This document shows, piece after piece, positions 46,102-55,163 of a stretch of DNA of 64,000 bases; position 1 is the first letter of the stretch; each line of letters opens with the position of its first letter. The notes beneath the pieces were generated by a model. It was not told where the DNA came from, did no database searches, and saw nothing but the letters and a program-made list of their open reading frames with translations. Source of the stretch: an uncultured Paracoccaceae bacterium (GTDB lineage: Bacteria; Pseudomonadota; Alphaproteobacteria; Rhodobacterales; Rhodobacteraceae); NCBI GenBank assembly GCA_913061275.1, contig CAJXSR010000012.1, positions 1 to 64,000 of the forward strand. The letters run 5' to 3'. A program made the translations under genes and the position numbers.

Positions 46102-46758
46102 TTATAGATTAAGACGATTTTTAATAAACTGCACCGCCAGCCCCAAACCATCAGGTCCAATACCATGTGCCATACCCGATGACATGTGGGTTGAAACATC
46201 AAACCCGGCCTGCGTTAGCGCATCCGCCGCTTTGCCCATATCGGTTGGCGGCACCACCATATCCATATCACCATGTATCAACAAAACAGGTGGCTTAGTC
46301 TGCATTTCGTCTGCCAAATCATCAGGTGCCAATAAGCGTCCCGAAAACCCGACAATACAGGCCAGCATATCAGTGCGGCGCGGCCCTGCGTGCAACGCCA
46401 TCATCGTGCCTTGGGAAAAACCCACTAGAACCACGCGATCAGGGGTTACGCCGTGTGCCACCATTTGCCCATCAAGCCACGCTTGAAATTGGGTGACAGA
46501 TTGCACCATAATTTCATGCGCAAATTTTTCCGAAGTCATATCGATCATCGGGATTGGAAACCACTCTTTGCCCATCGGGTTCATCGTGCAGCTATTCGGT
46601 GCATGCGGTGAAATAAACGTTGTATTGGGCAAATGTTCCGCCATAGGTTCAGCCAGTCCAATCAGATCATTCCCATCCGCCCCATAGCCGTGAATAAACA
46701 CCACTAAACTGTCTGCTCTGCCAGATTTTGCAGCATGCATTTCGGCCTTTAAACTCAT
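46102..46758 (-). CDS. Alpha/beta-hydrolase, carboxylesterase/YpfH type
   Basis: A 218-residue phospholipase/carboxylesterase-family hydrolase. The nucleophile elbow is VGFSQGTMMAL, the family opening VFIHGYGADGNDLIGLAEPM is present, and the acid and base lie in HGDMDMVVP and AHGIGPDG. Substrate unknown. The first codon overlaps the alkA stop by 4 bp, so it follows alkA in one unit. Confidence 0.87.
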   Translation of the reverse strand: MSLKAEMHAAKSGRADSLVVFIHGYGADGNDLIGLAEPMAEHLPNTTFISPHAPNSCTMNPMGKEWFPIPMIDMTSEKFAHEIMVQSVTQFQAWLDGQMVAHGVTPDRVVLVGFSQGTMMALHAGPRRTDMLACIVGFSGRLLAPDDLADEMQTKPPVLLIHGDMDMVVPPTDMGKAADALTQAGFDVSTHMSSGMAHGIGPDGLGLAVQFIKNRLNL

Positions 46759-47387
46759 GTTCTGATCCCTTCACGATCCTTAATCACGCGGTAATAGGCC
46801 CAAAGCAATCGCGCTGCAACCGCCCGCCAAGGTGACCAAGCTTGCGCCATTAAATTAAAGTCTTTTTCCGATGGTCGTGCGTCTAGATCAAACAAAACCT
46901 TTGCCGCTTCTTGCAAGGCCAAATCACCTGCCGCAAACACATCCGCACGCCCCAGTGAAAACATCGCATAAATTTCTGAAGTCCACGTGCCAATACCTTT
47001 TATTTCAATAAGTTGTGCAATTACTTGCTTTGTTTGGGTTTCTTGCAATGCGGTATAATCCAACCCACTTTCAGCCAGTGATTTCACATATTTAATCTTG
47101 GGCCTAGACAACCCGCAAGATCGTAAATCATCCGCACTTGCCCTTCGCACATCCGCGGGCATAATCAGCTGTGCCATTTCCAAACGTTTCCAGATACTTG
47201 CAGCTGCCGCCACCGAAATTTGCTGGCTGACTATTGCATTTAACAAAGCCTCAAACCCATCAGCTTTCAACCGCAAAGGCAACGTACCCGTTTGTTGTAA
47301 CGCTTGTGCAAAACGCGGCTCAATTCGCGCTAAATACGCGGCACCCTCTGCGACACATGCGTCGCAAGTTATAATCCGCCCTACCAT
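46755..47387 (-). CDS. DNA-3-methyladenine glycosylase, AlkA type
   Basis: A 210-residue HhH-GPD superfamily enzyme. The helix-hairpin-helix is EIKGIGTWTSEIYAMF and the catalytic aspartate is in FAAGDLALQEA. It removes alkylated bases. It lacks the N-terminal domain of E. coli AlkA, like many Rhodobacterales relatives. The ATG at 47387 overlaps the cobK stop, implying coupling. Confidence 0.85.
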   Translation of the reverse strand: MVGRIITCDACVAEGAAYLARIEPRFAQALQQTGTLPLRLKADGFEALLNAIVSQQISVAAAASIWKRLEMAQLIMPADVRRASADDLRSCGLSRPKIKYVKSLAESGLDYTALQETQTKQVIAQLIEIKGIGTWTSEIYAMFSLGRADVFAAGDLALQEAAKVLFDLDARPSEKDFNLMAQAWSPWRAVAARLLWAYYRVIKDREGIRT

Positions 47388-48112
47388 CCTTGTGCCCGCA
47401 CCCAATCAAGGGCTGCATCAACCGTGCCAACCACCTTAGCATCTGGTAATTTCGGGCGGTTAATCATCACCACAGGCAGACTAAGTATGCGCGCTGCATC
47501 CAGCTTAGACCTGCTTTTTGCACCCCCTGCATTTTTGACAACCAACCACTCTATATTTTTTTCTTTAAATAAAGCTACTTCTTGTTCAATAGAAAATGGT
47601 GGCGTTCCAATTAAAAACCCGCCTGCAAAACCTGCCAATACAGGGGCTTTTGGCGGGTCAATCACACGTGCCAGTAATTTTCGCCCTTCTAGGCATGAAA
47701 ACTCGTGCAATGTTTGCCGACCTGTTCCTAAAAACACCGTCGCACCTTTGGGAATATAATTTGCGGTTTGCGCAACAGTGTCTACATAATACCACTGGTC
47801 ACCTACATCTGCGACCCATTCGAGACGTTGCACAATAATATGTGGTATATTCAATTCAGCACAAATACTGGCCGCCGTTTGCGTCATCTTAGCTGCAAAC
47901 GGGTGGGTTGCATCAACCACGCCCTTAATTCCATGGCTCAATAAGTAATCGCGAAAGCCCTTAACACCGCCAAACCCGCCCTTACGTGTGATCGCAGGCA
48001 AATCTACAGGACTGCGCGTCACCCCAGCCAAAGATGCCACCACATCGACCCCTTGCAAGCCTTCTAAAAGTTGCCTTGCGTCCGAAGTTCCCGCTAAAAC
48101 TAACAGTGTCAC
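47381..48112 (-). CDS. cobK: Precorrin-6A reductase (CobK/CbiJ)
   Basis: A 243-residue NADPH-dependent corrin-ring reductase. The opening MTLLVLAGTSDARQLLEGL and VDATHPFAAKMTQTA are family signatures, as is VFLGTGRQTL. It acts in cobalamin ring synthesis. It overlaps the cbiD-like gene (4 bp) and alkA, in the order cbiD-cobK-alkA-esterase. Confidence 0.9.
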   Translation of the reverse strand: MTLLVLAGTSDARQLLEGLQGVDVVASLAGVTRSPVDLPAITRKGGFGGVKGFRDYLLSHGIKGVVDATHPFAAKMTQTAASICAELNIPHIIVQRLEWVADVGDQWYYVDTVAQTANYIPKGATVFLGTGRQTLHEFSCLEGRKLLARVIDPPKAPVLAGFAGGFLIGTPPFSIEQEVALFKEKNIEWLVVKNAGGAKSRSKLDAARILSLPVVMINRPKLPDAKVVGTVDAALDWVRAQGW

Positions 48113-49164
48113 TTAGTTTTCCCCAATATATTACCTGAACGATCTATTACAACAATATCAACATGTTGTATTGTTTTCTTCACTTTTTCCTTCACGCGTA
48201 TACGCGCCTGATCTGCGATTGCTTGCGCCAATCCGTTGCCAGCACGCGTCACCGCTTCCAGGGCCGTATTTGCATCCCTTACATCAGCCAATCCCAACGA
48301 CAAAGACAGGGTATTCAACGCGTCAAAGTCCACCTGTGTTCGCGAAGAATGCAGATCTACTGCCCCTTGGGCCAGCTTGGTGATCTTACCAATTCCACCG
48401 CCAATCGTTACACGCGGCACAGGGTGTTTAGCCAGATATTTCAACATCCCACCCGCAAAATCGCCCATATCCAGCATCGCGTGATCGGGCAAGTTAAACA
48501 GCTCTTGCACCACCTTTTCAGATGTCGACCCCGTGCAACCCGCCACATGGGCCTGCCCGCCTGCCACCGCCACATCAATGCCGCGATGAATAGATGCAAT
48601 CCATGCCGCGCACGAAAATGGCCGCACAATGCCTGTTGTGCCTAAAATAGATAGGCCACCTTTGATCCCCAATCTTGGGTTCCACGTCTTTAGGGCAATT
48701 TCCGCCCCATGCGGCACAGCAACCGTCACGCAAATATCCGGGCTTTTTCCATATCGGTTTGCTTGTTCTTCAATTACACCCGAAATCATCGCGCGTGGCA
48801 CAGGGTTAATTGCAGGTTCGCCCACTTCAATCGGTAAACCCGCCATGGTCACAGTCCCCACACCGTCGCCCGCTTTAAACACAATCCCACCATCGCTGGC
48901 AGTGACCCGTGCAATAATCAGCGCACCGTGGGTTACATCGGGGTCATCGCCTGCGTCTTTGGTAATTCCAACCTCGGCCCAGCCATCACCAACCTCTTGA
49001 TGTGCTAACGGAAACACGGGTGTTTCGCCTTTTGGCAAAGTAATGCCTATCTCGCGCGGGAAAGCGCCCCCCCACAAAGCATCCAGCGCCGCTTTAGTTG
49101 CGGCGGTCGCACAGGCACCTGTGGTCCAACCACGGCGCAAATCACCTGTTGGTTTCCTGCTCAT
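48109..49164 (-). CDS. cbiD: Cobalt-precorrin-5B C1-methyltransferase (CbiD)
   Basis: A 351-residue CbiD. RRGWTTGACATAATKAAL at the start, ITKDAGDDPDVTHGA and GGIGKITKLAQG are strong marks. In the cobalt-early route CbiD methylates C1; aerobic-route organisms usually have CobF instead. Here it stands with CobK, which fits mosaic routes in several alphaproteobacteria. The ATG at 49164 is chosen; an upstream ATG-like start lacks homology. Confidence 0.92.
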   Translation of the reverse strand: MSRKPTGDLRRGWTTGACATAATKAALDALWGGAFPREIGITLPKGETPVFPLAHQEVGDGWAEVGITKDAGDDPDVTHGALIIARVTASDGGIVFKAGDGVGTVTMAGLPIEVGEPAINPVPRAMISGVIEEQANRYGKSPDICVTVAVPHGAEIALKTWNPRLGIKGGLSILGTTGIVRPFSCAAWIASIHRGIDVAVAGGQAHVAGCTGSTSEKVVQELFNLPDHAMLDMGDFAGGMLKYLAKHPVPRVTIGGGIGKITKLAQGAVDLHSSRTQVDFDALNTLSLSLGLADVRDANTALEAVTRAGNGLAQAIADQARIRVKEKVKKTIQHVDIVVIDRSGNILGKTK

Positions 49165-49261
49165 AAGCGCGACTATAAGCGCCATTTTGCCTGACGCCAA
49201 TCACCCAATTTGCGTCGTGCACCTGCTTGGCAATATGCATTCTCTGGGCCATAACACGGTT

Positions 49262-50116
49262 ATGAACGATACGAATCCCCTTCCCGCCAATGATTGGCCC
49301 GAATTACAACCTGGCTGGGTTTGGCTTTGTGGTGCTGGCCCTGGTGATCCTGGCCTGCTGACACTTCACGCGCTCAATGCCCTGCGCCAAGCGGATGTTA
49401 TTATTTATGACGCCCTTGTTGACAGCCGCATCATGGATTGGGCAAGTGACAAAGCCGAACTGATCTATGCAGGCAAACGTGGTGGCAAACCATCTGCAAA
49501 ACAGCGTGATATTTCACTGCAACTGGTGGATTTGGCCAAAGCGGGCAAGCGCGTTTTGCGGCTGAAAGGTGGCGATCCGTTTGTGTTCGGGCGTGGCGGC
49601 GAAGAAGCGCAAACATTGGTGCAACACGGCGTCCCTATCCGCATTATACCCGGTATTTCCGCAGGCATTGGCGGTTTGGCCTATGCAGGTATTCCTGTCA
49701 CCCACCGCGATGTTAACCAATCGGTTACCTTTATAACAGGCCACGACCAAAGTGGTGACACCCCTAGTGCCTTGAATTGGCAGGCAATTTCCGATGGTTC
49801 ACAAGTGCTGGTGATTTATATGGGCATGAAACACATCGCACCTATTGCACAGGCTTTGTTAGACGCGGGCCGTGCTTCAGGCGAACCTGTTGCAGTGGTC
49901 ACACAAGCCACAACGCCCGATCAACGCGTGCTGGAAACCACGTTGGGTACCATTGTAGCCGATCTGGAAAAATCCGATATGTCCCCACCTGCCATTATCT
50001 GCGTTGGCCGTTCTGTGAAAATGCGCCAAGTGTTGGATTGGCAATCAATGATTTCAGGCGAAAACCCCCGCAATCTTGACCCGTTGGGCCGTGGTAAACC
50101 CGCCGAGGCCTCATGA
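49262..50116 (+). CDS. cobA: Uroporphyrinogen-III C-methyltransferase
   Basis: A 284-residue SUMT that makes precorrin-2. GAGPGDPGLLTLHALNAL is the SAM motif at the start, LRLKGGDPFVFGRGGEEAQ the second, and IPVTHRDVNQSVTFITGHD the third. It supplies cobalamin and sirohaem. The ATG at 49262 follows the conserved start; it is divergent from cbiD and overlaps cobB by 4 bp. Confidence 0.94.
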   Translation: MNDTNPLPANDWPELQPGWVWLCGAGPGDPGLLTLHALNALRQADVIIYDALVDSRIMDWASDKAELIYAGKRGGKPSAKQRDISLQLVDLAKAGKRVLRLKGGDPFVFGRGGEEAQTLVQHGVPIRIIPGISAGIGGLAYAGIPVTHRDVNQSVTFITGHDQSGDTPSALNWQAISDGSQVLVIYMGMKHIAPIAQALLDAGRASGEPVAVVTQATTPDQRVLETTLGTIVADLEKSDMSPPAIICVGRSVKMRQVLDWQSMISGENPRNLDPLGRGKPAEAS

Positions 50117-51375
50117 AGGGCCTGATTTTAACCGCACCAAACTCTGGTGGCGGTAAAACCACCCTGACATTGGGTATATTACGCGCCCTGAAAAATCGCG
50201 GCATTGCCATGGGTTCTGGCAAAAGTGGGCCAGATTACATCGATCCGCGCTTTCATGAAGCTGCAAGTGGCGCGCCTTGTGTAAACCTTGACGCATGGGC
50301 GATGTCGTCTGATCGCATCCGCAATTTAGCGGCATGTGGCACACCGATATTGATCGAAGGTGCAATGGGCTTGTTTGACGGCGCCCCCCCTATGGGCAAA
50401 GGGGCCACCGCAGATCTAGCCCGCATACTGGGCCTGCCATGTGTGTTAATTTGCGATGTATCCAAACAATCCCAGTCAGTCGCCGCAGTTGTTGAAGGGT
50501 TTTCACGTCACGCAGATGATGTCAGCATTGTTAGTGTCATCCTGAATAAGGTCGGCAGCCCACGGCACGAAGCCATGTTACGCCGCGCACTTGATCCCGT
50601 TGGCCTACCAATATTGGGTGCGGTTTACCGCGATACAAAGTTAGAAACACCTTCACGGCACTTAGGGCTGGTACAGGCAAATGAGCGCGATGATTTAGAG
50701 GCCTTCTTGGATTATTCAGCGAGTATCGCAAGTAACTCTATCGATATTGATTTATTACTCTCGTTATTCCAGCCAATATCAAAATCTGCTGGCAATCCTA
50801 AAATTTTACCACCCCCCGCCCAATCTATCGCAATAGCATCTGACCAAGCCTTTGCTTTTGCCTATCCCCACCTGCTGTCAGCCTGGCAAAAAGCGGGGTC
50901 CGAGCTCTCCTTTTTCTCACCTTTGGCAGATCAGGCGCCTGCCCCAAGTGACCTTGTGATCCTTCCAGGCGGGTACCCCGAACTGCATGCAGGAAAACTT
51001 GCCAGTAACCAGACATTCATCACAGGGATGCAGCAGGCAAAAGCAGTTTACGGCGAGTGCGGTGGCTATATGGCGATGGGCGAAGGTCTGATTGATGCGG
51101 ATGGCAAGCACCATAAAATGCTGGGCCTTTTGCCGCTTGAAACCAGCTTTGCAAGCCGCAAACTGCACCTTGGGTATCGCAATCTGACACCACAAGGTGG
51201 GCTATGGGATTTATCCCTTAACGGGCATGAGTTTCATTATGCCACTACACTAAAAGCCAACGGGAAACCGCTTTTCCATGCCACAGACGCAGAAAACACT
51301 AAACTACCCCACATGGGGCTGATAAATGGCCCTTACTCAGGCAGTTTTGCACATATCATCGACCGCGCGGATTAG
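50113..51375 (+). CDS. cobB: Cobyrinate a,c-diamide synthase (CobB/CbiA)
   Basis: A 420-residue amidase. P-loop APNSGGGKTTLTLG and SGPDYIDPRFHEAAS lie at the N-terminus; the C-terminal glutamine amidotransferase domain has its nucleophile Cys in VYGECGGYMAMGE and the His in GHEFHYAT. It amidates the a and c carboxylates. Whether it works before or after cobalt insertion cannot be told. Confidence 0.93.
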   Translation: MKGLILTAPNSGGGKTTLTLGILRALKNRGIAMGSGKSGPDYIDPRFHEAASGAPCVNLDAWAMSSDRIRNLAACGTPILIEGAMGLFDGAPPMGKGATADLARILGLPCVLICDVSKQSQSVAAVVEGFSRHADDVSIVSVILNKVGSPRHEAMLRRALDPVGLPILGAVYRDTKLETPSRHLGLVQANERDDLEAFLDYSASIASNSIDIDLLLSLFQPISKSAGNPKILPPPAQSIAIASDQAFAFAYPHLLSAWQKAGSELSFFSPLADQAPAPSDLVILPGGYPELHAGKLASNQTFITGMQQAKAVYGECGGYMAMGEGLIDADGKHHKMLGLLPLETSFASRKLHLGYRNLTPQGGLWDLSLNGHEFHYATTLKANGKPLFHATDAENTKLPHMGLINGPYSGSFAHIIDRAD

Positions 51376-51436
51376 TCCATTAACGGGTACAATGTTCTGA
51401 TTGCAGGACGGTCATAAGTCAGATACGTCATAAATT

Positions 51437-52669
51437 ATGACCCATTCAGACGTACTTGCCAAACGCAATGTTATAATCCTAATTTTAGCGCAAGCATTCC
51501 TTGGCGCGCAAATGCCGATCCTGTTTGTTATTGGCGGGCTGGCAGGGCAATCACTGGCTTCTAATATCTGCTGGGCTACAATGCCAATATCAATGATCGT
51601 CTTTGGATCAATGACAACTGCCCCGTGGCTAAGTCAGGTGATGCAGAAATATGGCCGAAAAGTTGGATTTATAATTGGCATTATTGGCGGGGCAACCGGT
51701 GCTGCAGTTTGTGCCTATGGCCTATTCACAGCATCATTTGGCACCTTCCTTCTTGGCAGTTATTTTTCTGGCATATACATGTCTGCCCAAGCATTCTATC
51801 GGTTTGCCGCAGCCGATACTGCATCCGATAGCTTTCGCCCCAAAGCCATTTCTTATGTGATGGCAGGCGGGCTTGCATCTGCAATTATCGGGCCGCAACT
51901 GGTTAAATTAACCTCTGACGCCTATGTCATACCATTTTTTGGTGCTTATATTGCGATCATTGCAATTAACTTAATCGGTTCACTGCTGTTTTTCTTCTTA
52001 AAAATACCTACCCCCGAGCCACAAGATAAAGCGGCACCTGCTGGGCGTTCAAGGCTGGAATTGTTAAAATCGCCGCGCATTGCCGTTGCCATCATCTGTG
52101 CAATGGTTTCATACGCGTTGATGAACCTTGTCATGACTTCAACACCACTTGCGGTCGTTGGCTGTGGTTTCACACAAAACAATGCCGCCGATGTTGTTAT
52201 GGGGCATGTATTGGGTATGTTTATCCCCAGCTTTTTCACAGGTCATCTGATTGTACGTTTCGGGGCCAAAAAAATCGTAGCACTGGGTTTGGTAATTCTG
52301 GCAATAGCCGGCATTGTTGACCTTTCAGGTATAACATTAACCAACTTCTTCTTAGGTCTTATATTGCTAGGCATCGGATGGAACTTTGGCTTTATCGGCG
52401 CCACCACAATGCTATCATATGCCCACGCACCCAGCGAGCGCGGGCGGGTTCAAGGTATGAATGATTTTCTAGTATTTGGCATGGTAACATTAGGGTCATT
52501 GTCATCTGGCGGCTTGATGAACTGCTCAGGTGGCACCCCTGTAGAGGGTTGGACAGCCGTCAATATCGCAATGGTACCTTTCCTATTATTGGCAGGTGCT
52601 GCATTGGTTTGGTTAATGATAATAGATCGGCGAGAAGGCCGCGACAAACTTAAATCTTATTCAGCATAG
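51437..52669 (+). CDS. MFS transporter
   Basis: A 410-residue protein of the major facilitator superfamily with about 12 hydrophobic segments. The loop 2-3 motif reads QKYGRKVGFIIGIIGG, and the loop 8-9 region VRFGAKKIVALGLVIL is similar. Substrate unknown; it follows the cobalamin genes but no link is shown. The 3' end overlaps the phytoene-synthase-like gene by 20 bp, convergently. Confidence 0.85.
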   Translation: MTHSDVLAKRNVIILILAQAFLGAQMPILFVIGGLAGQSLASNICWATMPISMIVFGSMTTAPWLSQVMQKYGRKVGFIIGIIGGATGAAVCAYGLFTASFGTFLLGSYFSGIYMSAQAFYRFAAADTASDSFRPKAISYVMAGGLASAIIGPQLVKLTSDAYVIPFFGAYIAIIAINLIGSLLFFFLKIPTPEPQDKAAPAGRSRLELLKSPRIAVAIICAMVSYALMNLVMTSTPLAVVGCGFTQNNAADVVMGHVLGMFIPSFFTGHLIVRFGAKKIVALGLVILAIAGIVDLSGITLTNFFLGLILLGIGWNFGFIGATTMLSYAHAPSERGRVQGMNDFLVFGMVTLGSLSSGGLMNCSGGTPVEGWTAVNIAMVPFLLLAGAALVWLMIIDRREGRDKLKSYSA

Positions 52670-53414
52670 ATTTCGCAAGCAGACTGATTTTCTTATGAAA
52701 TTCAGAGACTTCCAAACCACCTAACGCTACAAGTTCTGGGGATTGGGCCGCAGTTTTTAAGGTTCTCTTTGCCATCCACGCCGCCCGTAATGCAGCTTTA
52801 ACAGGGTTTGGCAGTCCTTTAACCGCTTCCATACGGGTCAATGCACAATTCGCCAAGTTTGATACACCCTTGGGGGTTCCATCCACTAACGGATATTTCT
52901 GCGCGTTTTCCAACGCGGGTATGGCCCGAAATAAGGCCGCAATACCTGCACCATAGCCAAAATCCATCACGGCGGTTTTATACGTATCACTTGCACCTAG
53001 TGCCTGTGCGGCAAGCCACATCAACCCGGCGGAGGTATCACTGATATACCGATCAAACGCTGCCTGATCTTTATGATGCTCTTTGTAAATATCCCAGCGT
53101 CGCGCCTCTATCAGCGCATCAAACGCTGCGCGATCTAGCCCCTTATCGGCAATCAAGGCCCCTAAAGGCGTTACAACTTCATGGCGACGCACAGCACCGC
53201 CCGAATAAATTTCCTCAATCGCATCCACCCACCATTGCAGGCGCATTTCGGCAATCATAGCTTCCGCAGTCACCCAAGGGGCGCGCACCACTTCTAGATT
53301 AAAGGCATAAAGCACCATCAAACCACCGCGATCATCGGGGTGTGCCGTCATTGCCGACAAAAACCGATCAGGGTCACCGCGTTCAACCAGTTCTGCACAG
53401 GCTTCAACGCTCAT
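52650..53414 (-). CDS. Squalene/phytoene synthase family protein
   Basis: A 254-residue all-helical protein of the isoprenoid synthase class. It has the HPDDRGGLMVLYAFNLEVVR opening, and the Asp-rich motifs are weak, as in the NDUFAF6-like group that helps assemble respiratory complex I. So true phytoene synthase activity is doubtful. It overlaps cimA by 4 bp. Confidence 0.78.
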   Translation of the reverse strand: MSVEACAELVERGDPDRFLSAMTAHPDDRGGLMVLYAFNLEVVRAPWVTAEAMIAEMRLQWWVDAIEEIYSGGAVRRHEVVTPLGALIADKGLDRAAFDALIEARRWDIYKEHHKDQAAFDRYISDTSAGLMWLAAQALGASDTYKTAVMDFGYGAGIAALFRAIPALENAQKYPLVDGTPKGVSNLANCALTRMEAVKGLPNPVKAALRAAWMAKRTLKTAAQSPELVALGGLEVSEFHKKISLLAKSMLNKI

Positions 53415-55033
53415 GCAGGTTTTACCCCGTCACGAACAAGCTTCCAATTTATTGCATCCAGCAAAGCTTCAAAAGATGCGTCCACTATGTTCGCAGACAC
53501 GCCCACGGTAGACCAATGCCGCCCCTGCCCGTCTTGGCTGTCTATGATAACACGGGTCACAGCCTCGGTGCCGCCATTGGTGATGCGCACTTTGAAATCG
53601 ACCAATTTCATATCGTCAATCACTGCCTGATATGGCCCTAAATCTTTGCCCAAGGCACGCGATAATGCATTTATCGGCCCGCTGTCAGTGCCATGTTCAT
53701 CCATGCTTTGGGACACTGACATGACTTTACGATCACCGATTTTAGCGACGACAACCGCCTCTGAAATACTAACCATCTTGTTATACTTGTTCTTACGGCG
53801 TTCAACCGTCACACGGTAACGTTTCACTTTGAAAAACCTTGGTAAGGTTCCCAAAATCTTATGCGCCAATAACTCAAAAGAGGCTTGCGCACTATCGTAG
53901 GCATAGCCTTGATCTTCGCGTTGTTTCACCTTGTCCAAAATCTGGTTAAGACGTGGATCACCTTTGGGCACTTCAATACCCGCCTCAAGCAAGCGTTGGC
54001 GCAAATTCGATTGCCCCGCTTGGTTTGACATCGGAATTATACGTTTATTTCCAACCGCTTCTGGGTTGATATGTTCATAAGTAGTCGGGTCTTTCAAAAT
54101 AGCCGACGCATGCAACCCTGCCTTATGCGCAAAGGCTGACGCACCCACAAAGGCCGCCTGTTTTAGGGGTACACGGTTTAATATATCGTCCAACATACGG
54201 CTAAGAGCGGTCAGCCCTTGCAGCCCGTCAAGCGTTACACCTGTTTCATAAAGACTGGCATAGGGTTCTTTCAACAAAAGCGTTGGAATAAGCGTGGTCA
54301 GGTTGGCATTACCGCACCGTTCGCCCAATCCATTTAGTGTACCCTGAATTTGCCGCGCACCTGCATCCACTGCCGCCAAAGAATTCGCTACCGCATGTTC
54401 GGTATCATTATGGGTGTGAATACCCAGATGGCTGCTTGGAATACCTGCCACAATCGCGGCCTTAGTGGCGGCATGCACCTGTGACGGCATAGCGCCACCG
54501 TTGGTGTCACACAAAACCACCCAACGTGCACCCGCATCATAGGCCGCCTTCGCCGCTTTCAAGGCATAATCGGGGTTGGATTTGTAGCCATCAAAGAAAT
54601 GTTCGCAATCAAACAGGGCTTCAGGGCCTTGATCGGTGATGTGTTTGATTGAGGCCGAGATATTTTCGATATTCTCATCCAACGTGATGCCCAAAGCCGT
54701 TGTCACATGAAAATCATGGGTCTTGCCGACGAGGCATACCGCAGGCGTGTTAGCGTTCAAAACGGCAGCCAGCACATCATCATTAGCCGCAGAACGGCCC
54801 GACCGTTTGGTCATACCGAAGGCGGTGAAGGTTGCTTTCAATTTCGGTGCCGCATCAAAGAAATCGCTGTCAGTTGGGTTGGCACCGGGCCAACCGCCCT
54901 CAACATAATCAATGCCAAGCGCGTCTAAAGCGGCCGAAATCCGCAGCTTGTCTTTAACAGAAAAATCCACACCTTGGGTTTGCTGACCATCACGAAGGGT
55001 TGTGTCGTATAGATAGAGGCGCTCAACGGTCAT
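53411..55033 (-). CDS. cimA: (R)-citramalate synthase
   Basis: A 540-residue enzyme of the isopropylmalate/citramalate synthase family. LYDTTLRDGQQTQGVDFSV is the catalytic TIM-barrel start, HTHNDTEHAVANSLAAVDAGARQIQGTLNGLGERCGNANL the metal region (quoted here in two parts in the family), and the C-terminal regulatory domain ends GVKPA. It joins pyruvate and acetyl-CoA on the threonine-independent route to isoleucine. The start at 55033 is chosen by homology. The unit continues with the phytoene-synthase-like gene. Confidence 0.92.
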   Translation of the reverse strand: MTVERLYLYDTTLRDGQQTQGVDFSVKDKLRISAALDALGIDYVEGGWPGANPTDSDFFDAAPKLKATFTAFGMTKRSGRSAANDDVLAAVLNANTPAVCLVGKTHDFHVTTALGITLDENIENISASIKHITDQGPEALFDCEHFFDGYKSNPDYALKAAKAAYDAGARWVVLCDTNGGAMPSQVHAATKAAIVAGIPSSHLGIHTHNDTEHAVANSLAAVDAGARQIQGTLNGLGERCGNANLTTLIPTLLLKEPYASLYETGVTLDGLQGLTALSRMLDDILNRVPLKQAAFVGASAFAHKAGLHASAILKDPTTYEHINPEAVGNKRIIPMSNQAGQSNLRQRLLEAGIEVPKGDPRLNQILDKVKQREDQGYAYDSAQASFELLAHKILGTLPRFFKVKRYRVTVERRKNKYNKMVSISEAVVVAKIGDRKVMSVSQSMDEHGTDSGPINALSRALGKDLGPYQAVIDDMKLVDFKVRITNGGTEAVTRVIIDSQDGQGRHWSTVGVSANIVDASFEALLDAINWKLVRDGVKPA

Positions 55034-55049
55034 GATAAACACCACTTAG

Positions 55050-55132
55050 CCGTGGCGCTTGCGTCACGGCCAGCGCCCGAACCGCCCCCACGGGCGGGCG
55101 CTTCTCGCCCCCCCTCGGTTCGGGCGTTGGCC
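55050..55132. repeat. GC-rich inverted-repeat block between cysS and cimA
   Basis: A 17-nt arm (55068-55084, GGCCAGCGCCCGAACCG) pairs with 55116-55132 with one G-T position; an inner GGGCG-CTTCT-CGCCC hairpin (55096-55110) and an outer CCGTG/CACGG pair (about 55050-55069) complete a layered structure. GC is about 75 percent in a roughly 45 percent background. It looks like a REP-type repeat or an attenuator for cimA. Confidence 0.7.
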
Positions 55133-55163
55133 TTTGTTGTGTGTTGCGATGAACAGAGGAAGG

